This document shows, one piece after another, positions 57,513 to 64,000 of a stretch of 64,000 nt of DNA. Position numbers and translations under genes: made by a program. Position 1 is the first letter of the stretch, and each line of letters begins with the position of its first letter. Below the pieces are notes generated by a model. That model worked only from the letters and a program-made list of their open reading frames with translations. It was not told the DNA's origin and did not search any database. The stretch is from contig JAIXWF010000013.1 of assembly GCA_027482185.1 (NCBI GenBank), positions 806,001 to 870,000 on the forward strand, given 5' to 3'. The DNA is from Opitutaceae bacterium (GTDB lineage Bacteria; Verrucomicrobiota; Verrucomicrobiia; Opitutales; Opitutaceae).

Positions 57513-57968
57513 ATGATCATCGCAGACCTCGCCAAGATTCCCGGTGGCACCTTTCCCGCCCGTCGTTGGGGCCGCGGCCTCGTCGGCCAGCTCGGCCAAC
57601 CCATCGCGGCCAAGGGCTTCTCGATGGGCTACTCGATCCTCGAGCCGCGCGGCGGCCAGGTGCCGTGGCACAACCAGGAGCAGGAAGAGGTTTACTTCAT
57701 CGTGCAGGGCGAGGGCGAAATCTGCGTCGGTACCGAACGCAGCCCGATCAAGGCGGGGCAGGCGGTGTTCATGCCGCCCACCGTCTTCCACCAGCTGACC
57801 AACACCGGCGACGAGCCTATGCACATGATCTATGTGTATTGCCCGGGCGGAGACGTCGCCCACTGGCGCCAGGAATTGAACGGTACGCTGCCGAAGGCCG
57901 GCGAAGGCCCGATCCCGCCGTTGCCGGCGGGCGCGCAGCCGCAGTGCACGAAGGCGCCCGGCGCCTGA
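57513..57968 (+). CDS. Cupin-domain protein
   Basis: A 151-residue single-domain cupin. The first cupin motif is PWHNQEQEEVYFIVQGEGEI and the second PTVFHQLTNTGDEPMHMIYVY, so metal-binding His and Glu residues are present. Small cupins of this type include sugar isomerases, dioxygenases and ligand sensors, and the sequence alone does not choose between them. It lies 51 bases after the oligopeptidase gene and converges on the AraC regulator gene. Confidence 0.82.
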   Translation: MIIADLAKIPGGTFPARRWGRGLVGQLGQPIAAKGFSMGYSILEPRGGQVPWHNQEQEEVYFIVQGEGEICVGTERSPIKAGQAVFMPPTVFHQLTNTGDEPMHMIYVYCPGGDVAHWRQELNGTLPKAGEGPIPPLPAGAQPQCTKAPGA

Positions 57969-57990
57969 GCCGCGCGCGGCGGTCCGGTAC

Positions 57991-58776
57991 TTAGGCCGGA
58001 AGCCCGGCGCGCCAGGCGCGCGGGGTTTGGCCGGTCTGCCGGCGGAACCAGCGGGCGAAGTAGTTCGGGTCCTCGAAGCCGGCGCGGCCCGCCGCTTCCG
58101 AGACGCTGGGTGCGGCCCGCAGCGCCGCTTGCGCGGACTCCAGCCGCAGGCGGTCGCGCAGGGCGCGGAGGCCGAGCCCGGCTTCGCGTTTCAGTTTCCG
58201 CGTCAGGTGGTCCGGATGGTAGCCCGCATTGCGCGCCACCCGGTCGAGCGGGGCAGGGGACCGCAGCAGGTCGCGCACGCGGGCATACAGCCCGGGAGCG
58301 GGCGCCGCGGCCGGACCGGCGGAAGCCGGCCCCAGCAGGCGGGCGACCACGGCGAGGATCGTGGCGTAGTCGCCGAGCGTGAGCCGACCCTTCGCGGGCA
58401 CGCGCGCGAGCAGGGCGTGCAGTTCGTTGAGGGCCGCGGGCGGGATGCGGCGGTAGCCCGCGCGGGGCCGCGCGGCGCGAGCCATTTCGTAGTCCAGCAC
58501 GAGGCAGAGCGGCCGGCTGTGGCCGCGCAGCGCGAAACCGTGCGGCGTGCCCGCCGGGATCACGAAGAGGTCGCCGCTGCGCGCGATGCGCCGCCGGCGG
58601 CCGACGCGCTGGAGACCTTCGCCCGAAAGATAGAGGATCAGCTGCGCCCACGAGTGACGGTGCTCGGCGACCTCGGTCTCGCGGTGGCGGTTCAGCTGCA
58701 GCTTGCGCAGCACGAAGCCCAGGGCCTGGACCTCGATCGTCTGCACGAGGATGGGGCTCCAGGCGAGGGTCGACAT
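57991..58776 (-). CDS. AraC-family transcriptional regulator
   Basis: A 261-residue DNA-binding protein. The N-terminal cupin-like ligand domain (about 20-110) has EHRHSWAQLILYLSGEG and RSGDLFVIPAGTPHGFALRG. The C-terminal tandem helix-turn-helix (about 165-258) has VARNAGYHPDHLTRKLKREAGLGL and AAGRAGFEDPNYFARWFRRQTGQTPRAWR, the AraC signature. It is divergent from the Gfo/Idh/MocA oxidoreductase gene with 96 bases between starts, so it probably controls that gene and itself. The inducer is likely a small sugar or polyol but cannot be named. Confidence 0.93.
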   Translation of the reverse strand: MSTLAWSPILVQTIEVQALGFVLRKLQLNRHRETEVAEHRHSWAQLILYLSGEGLQRVGRRRRIARSGDLFVIPAGTPHGFALRGHSRPLCLVLDYEMARAARPRAGYRRIPPAALNELHALLARVPAKGRLTLGDYATILAVVARLLGPASAGPAAAPAPGLYARVRDLLRSPAPLDRVARNAGYHPDHLTRKLKREAGLGLRALRDRLRLESAQAALRAAPSVSEAAGRAGFEDPNYFARWFRRQTGQTPRAWRAGLPA

Positions 58777-58872
58777 CGGAAGGGTGCTAGAAAAAGTCGG
58801 ATTTGTCCTAACGCAAGCCCGCCGCTCCGCCTACACTGGCGGCCTCAACCTCAACCCCTCCGCACCTCCGCA
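58777..58872. promoter_or_regulatory. Divergent control region between AraC regulator and oxidoreductase
   Basis: TACACT at 58832-58837 is a good -10 box for the rightward gene, but no matching -35 is found 17 bases upstream, as expected for an activator-dependent promoter. The A/T-richer stretch 58789-58811 is a plausible AraC-type operator. Confidence 0.35.
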
Positions 58873-60021
58873 ATGACCACGCACAAAGTCGGCATCATCA
58901 TGAACGGCGTCACGGGACGCATGGGCACCAACCAGCACCTCCTGCGCTCGATCAAGGCGATCATCGACCAGGGCGGCATCAAGCTCGGCGACGCCGAGTC
59001 GATCATGCCCGATCCGATTCTCGTCGGCCGCAGCGAGTCCAAGCTCGCCGCCTTGGCCGCCCGCGCCGGCGTGAAGCGCTACACGACGAACCTCGATGCC
59101 GCGCTCGCCGATCCCGCGAACCAGATCTACTTCGACGCCACGCTTACCGGCCAGCGCCCGATCGGCGTCCGCAAGGCCATCGCCGCGAAGAAACACATCT
59201 ACTGCGAGAAGCCGACCGCCACCTCGTCCGCCGAGGCGCTCGCGCTGGCCAACGAAGTCACCGCCGCCGGCCTGAAAAACGGCGTCGTGCAGGACAAACT
59301 CTGGCTGCCCGGCCTGCTGAAGCTGAAGTACCTCATCGATACCGGCTTCTTCGGCAAGATCCTCTCCGTCCGCGGCGAGTTCGGCTACTGGGTGTTCACG
59401 GGCGAGCACGAGAAACTGCAGCGTCCTTCCTGGAACTACCGCAAGGAAGAGGACGGCGGCATCATCGTCGACATGCTCTGCCACTGGCAGTACGTGATCC
59501 AGAATCTGTTCGGCGAAATCAAATCGCTGACCTGCCTCGGTGCCACGCACATCCCGCAGCGCTGGGACGAAGCCGGCAAGCCGTACAAGTGCACGGCCGA
59601 CGATTCCGCCTACGCGACCTTCGAGCTGATCAACGGCGTGATCTGCCACTTCAACTCGTCCTGGGATGTGCGCGTCCGCCGCGACGACCTGCTCACGCTG
59701 CAGGTCGACGGCACCCACGGATCCGCCGTCGCCGGTCTGCGCGATTGCACGGCCCAGCACCTCTCGGCCACGCCGCGGTGCATCTGGAATCCCGACATCG
59801 ACAGCCCGATCAAGTACTTCGACGGCTGGACCCGCGTGCCGGACCAGGGTGTCTACGACAACGCCTTCAAGGTGCAGTGGGAACTCTTCCTGCGCCACGT
59901 GGTGAAGGGCGACCCTTTCCCCTGGAACCTCTATCAGGGCGCCAAGGGCGTGCAGCTCGCGGAGCTCGGCCTCAAGTCCTGGAGCGAGCGCCGCTGGCTC
60001 GACGTGCCGAAGCTCGGCTGA
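58873..60021 (+). CDS. Gfo/Idh/MocA-family oxidoreductase
   Basis: A 382-residue NAD(P)-dependent dehydrogenase. The Rossmann start is unusual, VGIIMNGVTGRMGTNQHLLRSI, with GxxGRMG as in a variant dinucleotide site. AAKKHIYCEKPTATSSAEAL has the family EKP motif with Lys. EEDGGIIVDMLCHWQY supplies the conserved Asp and His region. Such enzymes oxidise sugars, inositols or their derivatives. The ATG at 58873 is 96 bases from the divergent AraC gene, and a clear terminator follows the stop. It may degrade a sugar sensed by that regulator; the exact substrate is unknown. Confidence 0.9.
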   Translation: MTTHKVGIIMNGVTGRMGTNQHLLRSIKAIIDQGGIKLGDAESIMPDPILVGRSESKLAALAARAGVKRYTTNLDAALADPANQIYFDATLTGQRPIGVRKAIAAKKHIYCEKPTATSSAEALALANEVTAAGLKNGVVQDKLWLPGLLKLKYLIDTGFFGKILSVRGEFGYWVFTGEHEKLQRPSWNYRKEEDGGIIVDMLCHWQYVIQNLFGEIKSLTCLGATHIPQRWDEAGKPYKCTADDSAYATFELINGVICHFNSSWDVRVRRDDLLTLQVDGTHGSAVAGLRDCTAQHLSATPRCIWNPDIDSPIKYFDGWTRVPDQGVYDNAFKVQWELFLRHVVKGDPFPWNLYQGAKGVQLAELGLKSWSERRWLDVPKLG

Positions 60022-60044
60022 ACGCTCCCCGCGTCGCGATTTCC

Positions 60045-60073
60045 GCCACCGGCTCCGCGGCCGGTGGCTTTTT
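60045..60073 (+). terminator. Intrinsic terminator after the Gfo/Idh/MocA gene
   Basis: GCCACCGGC, loop TCCGCG, GCCGGTGGC and five T residues form a perfect 9-bp stem. Confidence 0.88.
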
Positions 60074-60215
60074 GTTGGCCGCTTCCGGCGCTGGAACGGG
60101 CGGGGCCGTTTTCCAAACCTCTCGATTCCGCTGGCAATCAGCGGGGAATGGATAAATTCCGGCTTACCCGACGAGCCCGTCGGGTCCAAGCCAAACACTC
60201 AACTTCCCAACCACC

Positions 60216-60905
60216 ATGCTCATCTGGATTGCCCTCATTATCGTACCGATGCTGTTCGGTCTCTACGCGCAGTTCCGGATCCGCAGCGCCTACGCGCGCA
60301 ATGTCGAGATCCCGTCCCGCGGCCGGATCACCGGCCGCGAAGCCGCGCAGGCGGTCATGGAATCCGCCGGAATCCACGACGTCGAAATCGTGCAGGTCCC
60401 GGGGGAACTCACCGATCACTACGACCCGATGAACAAGCGGCTGGCGCTGTCGGAGCACAACTACCACGGCACCAGCCTCGCGGCTCTCGGCGTCGCGGCC
60501 CACGAAGCCGGCCATGCCATCCAGCACAAGGTCGGCTACGCGATGATGACCGTGCGCCAGTCCATGGCGCCGGCGACGCAGATCGCGGCCGGGGTGTCGA
60601 ACTTCGTGATGATCCTCGGCATCTTCCTGATCAGCTCGTCGATCGGCGGGACGCTGCTCACGGTCGGCGCCGTCGCGCTGGGCGTGATCTGCCTTTTCCA
60701 ACTGGTCACGCTGCCGGTCGAGTTCGACGCGAGCCGCCGGGCCAAGGCCCAGCTGGTCAACCTCGGTATCGTCGATCGCGACGAGATGCCGGGCGTGAAC
60801 GAGACGCTGGATGCCGCCGCGCTCACCTACGTCGCCGCGTTCGTGGCCGCGCTGGGTTCGCTGCTGCACATCCTGCTGCTGCTCTCGGGCCGGCGCGAAG
60901 AGTGA
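60216..60905 (+). CDS. Membrane neutral zinc metallopeptidase (YugP-like)
   Basis: A 229-residue membrane protein of the Zn_peptidase_2 type. An N-terminal membrane segment (LIWIALIIVPMLFGLYAQF) is followed by a soluble part with His96-Glu97-Ala-Gly-His100 (AAHEAGHAIQH). Two or three more membrane segments (about 120-165 and 205-225) and VEFDASRRAKAQL, the probable third-ligand region, follow. The family is widespread but its substrates are unknown; membrane-protein quality control is a guess. It is a single gene with its own terminator. The leader ends CCCAACCACC directly before ATG, with no Shine-Dalgarno. Confidence 0.9.
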   Translation: MLIWIALIIVPMLFGLYAQFRIRSAYARNVEIPSRGRITGREAAQAVMESAGIHDVEIVQVPGELTDHYDPMNKRLALSEHNYHGTSLAALGVAAHEAGHAIQHKVGYAMMTVRQSMAPATQIAAGVSNFVMILGIFLISSSIGGTLLTVGAVALGVICLFQLVTLPVEFDASRRAKAQLVNLGIVDRDEMPGVNETLDAAALTYVAAFVAALGSLLHILLLLSGRREE

Positions 60906-60929
60906 GCCAACCGGCGGCGAAGGTTTCGA

Positions 60930-60955
60930 GGCGGGCCCGAGGGCCCGCCTTTTTT
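60930..60955 (+). terminator. Intrinsic terminator after the YugP-like gene
   Basis: GGCGGGCC CGAG GGCCCGCC followed by six T residues, a perfect GC-rich stem. Confidence 0.88.
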
Positions 60956-61038
60956 GTGCCCGGCACCCGGGCTCGGCCGGAATCGGAACGGAGGAAAAGG
61001 GGAACGCGTGGCCGACTTGCGCCCGCGTTGCCCCGGCC

Positions 61039-61854
61039 TTACTTCACGATGTTGGGGCCGCGGGCGGCGGCGCTTTGCGCCCGCTCTTGCTGGGCCTTGG
61101 GCATCGCGTCGAGCAACCGGAGGACGCGCTCCGGGTGGCTGGGATGGGTCGAAAACCAGGCCGCTTGGGCGGGGGCGCCGGCGGTCTCGGTCTCGAGGGC
61201 CTCCATCACTTGGACCGCGGCCTGCGGATCGTAGCCGGCGCGGGCCATGTACATCAGCCCGATGTAGTCCGCCTCGAGCTCCTTCTTGCGGTCGAAGGCG
61301 AGGGCGCCGATCCCGGTGCCGAGGCCGTAGGCGTTGCCCAGCATGACGGTCGAGATGGCCGGGGCGCCGCTCGCACCGAGGCCGATCATGCCGACGGTGC
61401 CGACGGTATCGACGGCGAGCTGCTGGGAGAGTTTTTCGTGCACGTGCTTGGCGGTGACGTGGGCGATTTCGTGCGCGATCACGGCCGCCACCTGATCGTC
61501 GGTCTTGGCGACCTTGAACAGCCCGCTGTACACGCCGACTTTGCCGCCGGCCATGGCGAAGGCGTTGATCTGGGGATTGTCGAAGACGACGAATTCCCAG
61601 TCGGCGTCGGGCATGTCCCAGAACACGACCTTGGCGATGCGTTCGCCCACGCGCTGGAGTTGCGCGATGCGGTCCTTGTCGCGTGACGGCCGTTGCCGGC
61701 GCTTCATGTCGTCGAACATCGCGACGCTCATCTTGGTGACTTCCTTGTCGTCGACCAGGCTCATGGCCCGGCGGCCGGTAACGGGAACTTGGTTGCAACC
61801 GGCCAGAAGGCCGGCGGCGAGCAGGACCAACAGGGGACGTGGAGGCAGGTTCAT
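61039..61854 (-). CDS. M48-family metalloprotease, lipoprotein
   Basis: A 271-residue lipoprotein: MNLPPRPLLVLLAAGLLAGC gives a type II signal with lipidated Cys20. The zinc site is His128-Glu129-Ile-Ala-His132 (AVIAHEIAHVTAKHVHEK), and ELEADYIGL supplies the third ligand Glu. STHPSHPERVLRL near the C-terminus is typical of BepA/LoiP-type M48 enzymes, which act in outer-membrane protein quality control. The start at 61854 is chosen because the lipobox then sits at the right distance; the longer frame has no signal. It is divergent from the gene at 62106 across 251 bases. Confidence 0.93.
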   Translation of the reverse strand: MNLPPRPLLVLLAAGLLAGCNQVPVTGRRAMSLVDDKEVTKMSVAMFDDMKRRQRPSRDKDRIAQLQRVGERIAKVVFWDMPDADWEFVVFDNPQINAFAMAGGKVGVYSGLFKVAKTDDQVAAVIAHEIAHVTAKHVHEKLSQQLAVDTVGTVGMIGLGASGAPAISTVMLGNAYGLGTGIGALAFDRKKELEADYIGLMYMARAGYDPQAAVQVMEALETETAGAPAQAAWFSTHPSHPERVLRLLDAMPKAQQERAQSAAARGPNIVK

Positions 61855-61993
61855 GGCGGGCGGTGCGCGGGTGTCGGATCGATAGTGCGGCCGGGCGAAT
61901 TGGCAAACGACCGGAAGGTCCGGAAGCAAGTCCGGGGCTGCGACCAAACCGTTACCGAAAAGGTCCCGCGCAAATCGGATTGGCCTTTGCATT

Positions 61994-62010
61994 TTGGCAT
62001 GATCCTCGCA
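61994..62010 (+). promoter_or_regulatory. Possible sigma-54 type promoter
   Basis: TTGGCATGATCCTCGCA resembles the sigma-54 consensus with GG and GC separated by 10 nt and two deviations. It lies about 96 bases upstream of the next start codon. No enhancer-binding protein gene is nearby. Confidence 0.35.
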
Positions 62011-62105
62011 TGGTCCCGATGCGTTTGTGACCCCTCCGCAGAACGAATTCCCTCCCGCGTTCGTCTATCCTGTCCCAACAACCGCAGCAGGCTCCCCCAC
62101 ATACC

Positions 62106-63815
62106 ATGGCAGAGGAAATTGATTCCCAGGCAGCGAAGAAACGCCGGATCATCCATTGGAATCCGGACGCCGGTCAGGAGCAGGTCAGCCGCAAGTGGAC
62201 GTGGAAGAAGATCGTCGGTTGGACGGCGGGCGGTTGCGTCGGCCTGCTGCTCGTCGCCGGCGTGTTGATTCGCGTGGGCAAGGCCGTCTTCGGCCCCGAG
62301 TTTCTTTCCGGCAAACCCGCGCCGGTGGCGGCCGCGCCCACGGTGGCGTCGGCCAGTTCCGCCTTCATTTCCCAGGCCAAGGCCGAGCAGGCCAACGAAC
62401 TCGCCCGAAAAGCGCTCGGTGAATTGCGGAAGATTCCGCCGGACCATCCGCTGCAGCTCCAGCAGATGATTCTGATGGAAAAGTCGTACGTCGAGGCGGA
62501 GGCCTTGATGGCCGCGCGGGATTTCACCAAGGCGTTTCCGATTCTCGAGGGATTGCGCCGCGACATCGACGCCTTCTCCGCGAACATCAAGATCAAGGCC
62601 GAGGCCAAGCAGTCCTACGACAAGATCCTCCTCAAGATTCAGGATCTGGAATTGGCCCGGAGCCTCGCGCCGGGCGCGCTCGAGGCGGCGTTCGAAGCCG
62701 CCGGGGCCGGCCGCCAGCTGCTCAACGACGGCAACTTCACCGGCGCCAAAACCATTTTCGACCGCGGCTTCGCCGAATTGAAGAAAGCGGAAACCGCGCT
62801 GGCCGAATTCGTCCGCGACGCGCTGCTCAAGGGCCAGAAGGCCTTGGCCGTCGGCGAAAAGGAAGAGGCCCGCAAAGCCTTCCAGGCTGCGCTGGAGAAA
62901 TCGCCCGGTTCCGAGGTCGCCACGCAGGGGCTGAAGCGCGCCGAAAACATCGACCGCGTGTACGCTTTGCTGCAGCAGGGTGCGGCCTTCGAGAAACAGG
63001 CCCAGTACGCCCAAGCCGCCGAGTCGTACCAGAAGGCGTTCCAGTTGGACGGTTTTTCGGCTGCCGCCCAGGAAGGCCAATCGCGCGCCGCGCGCCTCGA
63101 GAAGGAAACCAAGTTTGCCGCCGCCAAGGCCGCGGCCGATGCCGCCGTTGCGGCCAAGGATTGGCCCAAGGCCATCGCCGAGTACGAGGTCGCCTTGAAG
63201 GTCTACCCCAAGAAGACCGACGTGCAGGCCCTGCTCAAGACGGCCCGCGAAAGCGCCCACAAAGAGTCCGTCGCCAAGTCCCTTGCCAAGGCTTTCGCCC
63301 ACGAAAAAGCTTACCAGTGGCGCGAAGCCCGCGAGGCGTACAACGAGACGCTCCAACTCGACCCGAGCCATGCGGACGCGAAGGAAGGTTACACGCGCAC
63401 CGGCACCGTGATCCGCGCGCTGCTGCAGTACGAAAAGTACATCGAAGCCGCCGAACAGCTCGCCAACAAGGCCGAGTTCCAGGCCGCGATCCGCCGTTTC
63501 AACGAAGCCATGGCCGTCAAGCCGTCCTACCTCGTCAACAGCGACCGCGTGCAGCAGCTGCACAACCTGCTCATGGCCCAGAACCGGCCGGTCGACGTCA
63601 CCTTCAAGTCCGACGGCAACACCTGGGTTTCGATCAACAATTTCCGGCAGCCCGCCAAGTTCGAGACCGAAGTGATCAAGATTCTGCCGGGCGATTACGA
63701 AGTCATCGGCCGCCGCCGCGGCTACCGCGACGTGCAGATGACGTTGCAGGTGCGCAACGGGGCGCCGGCGCCGACCGTCACCGTGATGTGCACGGTTTCC
63801 TCGGATCGCAGCTGA
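62106..63815 (+). CDS. Membrane-anchored TPR-like protein with C-terminal PEGA-like domain
   Basis: A 569-residue protein with a basic cytoplasmic N-terminus (about 1-33), one membrane segment (about 36-57, IVGWTAGGCVGLLLVAGVLI) and a long helical region (about 85-480). That region is rich in Ala, Lys and Glu and has TPR-like repeats (YAQAAESYQKAFQLDG, WPKAIAEYEVALKVYPKKTDV, WREAREAYNETLQLDPSHADA). The last 80 residues (VTFKSDGNTWVSINNF, LPGDYEVIGRRRGYRDVQM) form a PEGA-like beta-domain. The layout suggests a cell-envelope scaffold, but no function is known to me. A downstream secreted protein starts 18 bases after its stop and may share its operon. Confidence 0.8.
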   Translation: MAEEIDSQAAKKRRIIHWNPDAGQEQVSRKWTWKKIVGWTAGGCVGLLLVAGVLIRVGKAVFGPEFLSGKPAPVAAAPTVASASSAFISQAKAEQANELARKALGELRKIPPDHPLQLQQMILMEKSYVEAEALMAARDFTKAFPILEGLRRDIDAFSANIKIKAEAKQSYDKILLKIQDLELARSLAPGALEAAFEAAGAGRQLLNDGNFTGAKTIFDRGFAELKKAETALAEFVRDALLKGQKALAVGEKEEARKAFQAALEKSPGSEVATQGLKRAENIDRVYALLQQGAAFEKQAQYAQAAESYQKAFQLDGFSAAAQEGQSRAARLEKETKFAAAKAAADAAVAAKDWPKAIAEYEVALKVYPKKTDVQALLKTARESAHKESVAKSLAKAFAHEKAYQWREAREAYNETLQLDPSHADAKEGYTRTGTVIRALLQYEKYIEAAEQLANKAEFQAAIRRFNEAMAVKPSYLVNSDRVQQLHNLLMAQNRPVDVTFKSDGNTWVSINNFRQPAKFETEVIKILPGDYEVIGRRRGYRDVQMTLQVRNGAPAPTVTVMCTVSSDRS

Positions 63816-63832
63816 GCCGAGCTCCTCTCCCC

Positions 63833-64000
63833 ATGATGTCCCTATCCCGGCGAACCCTTCGCCATGTGTCGTGCTTGGCTTTGCTCGCGGCGGTTTCGTC
63901 CGCGTGGAGCCAGACCGCGGGAGCTTCGGCCACCCCGTCCAACCGCCCGACTTCCGCGCCGGGCGCGCGGGCCGGGACGCCGGCCGCCGGCAAAGGCATT
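63833..64000 (+). CDS. Start of a secreted protein, cut by the window end
   Basis: The first 56 residues are MMSLSRRTLRHVSCLALL followed by AAVSSAWSQ, a clear signal peptide with cleavage near AWSQ. A Ser/Pro/Ala-rich linker (TPSNRPTSAPGARAGTPAAG) follows and the frame is open to the end of the window. ATG at 63833 or 63836 may be used. The position just after the PEGA-like gene suggests a shared transcript. The function cannot be judged from the available part. Confidence 0.7.
   Translation, partial: MMSLSRRTLRHVSCLALLAAVSSAWSQTAGASATPSNRPTSAPGARAGTPAAGKGI

Noticed and set aside
53457-57863. A 1468-codon open frame on the - strand
   Set aside because: It spans several clear + strand genes (TonB-type receptor, M3 peptidase, cupin) and shows only low-complexity basic sequence.
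1-64000. CRISPR array, insertion sequence, prophage or integrative element
   Set aside because: No regularly spaced direct repeats, transposase, integrase or phage genes were seen; both tRNAs are intact with no attachment-site duplication noticed.

Overview
The window looks like a chromosomal stretch of a GC-rich Gram-negative bacterium of the Verrucomicrobiota, most likely family Opitutaceae. The reasons are the very high G+C, SusC-like TonB-dependent receptors next to glycoside hydrolases with no SusD partner, a system II (ResB/CcsA) cytochrome c maturation pair, a CHRD-domain secreted protein, and start codons that almost never have a Shine-Dalgarno sequence but follow C/T-rich leaders. 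The assignment is inferred from gene content and style; no rRNA gene is present.

Region 1 (1-20590) is a polysaccharide-utilisation-like locus with every gene on the + strand. It holds a large secreted protein of unknown family, a GH95 alpha-L-fucosidase/galactosidase, a GH106-like alpha-L-rhamnosidase, a SusC-like TonB receptor, a secreted alpha/beta-hydrolase, a second TonB receptor, a paralogue of the first protein, and an FAD-dependent oxidoreductase. The first three genes are joined by 4-bp overlaps. The enzymes point to a plant or algal glycan rich in deoxy-L-sugars. The two paralogues (963 and 954 aa) are the best candidates here for an undescribed enzyme family.

Region 2 (20770-37081) is mostly housekeeping: a left-handed beta-helix acyltransferase-like protein, trpS, a tightly overlapping aroA-cmk-plsC operon on the - strand, a topoisomerase IV/gyrase A subunit, tRNA-Glu(CTC), the nusA-infB-rbfA-nrnA-truB-ribF operon, tRNA-Val(GAC) and recN. 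The nusA leader has a consensus-like promoter and then a complete intrinsic terminator just before the start codon, which suggests attenuation.

Region 3 (37082-49773) carries resB-ccsA (- strand), a CHRD-domain secreted protein, and a five-gene pyroglutamate operon: fused pxpBC, pxpA, two DUF969/DUF979 membrane proteins and pcp. Its products could release, import and hydrolyse 5-oxoproline. A HAD-family phosphatase and prfA-prmC follow.

Region 4 (49798-64000) has a C-terminal processing protease and a rhomboid with Thr in place of the catalytic Ser (- strand), a single-cluster ferredoxin, a small TonB-type outer-membrane receptor, an M3 oligopeptidase, a cupin, a divergent AraC regulator/Gfo-Idh-MocA oxidoreductase pair, two metallopeptidases, a membrane-anchored helical/PEGA-like protein and the start of one more secreted protein.

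Intergenic structure is notable. A 34-nt repeat occurs three times in two convergent gaps, two of the copies forming an inverted repeat, and strong T-tailed hairpins separate most transcription units. No CRISPR array, insertion sequence, phage gene or rRNA gene was seen. No stretch longer than 300 bases lacks a recognisable element; the longest protein-free stretch (27596-27987) contains tRNA-Glu and the nusA promoter and leader.
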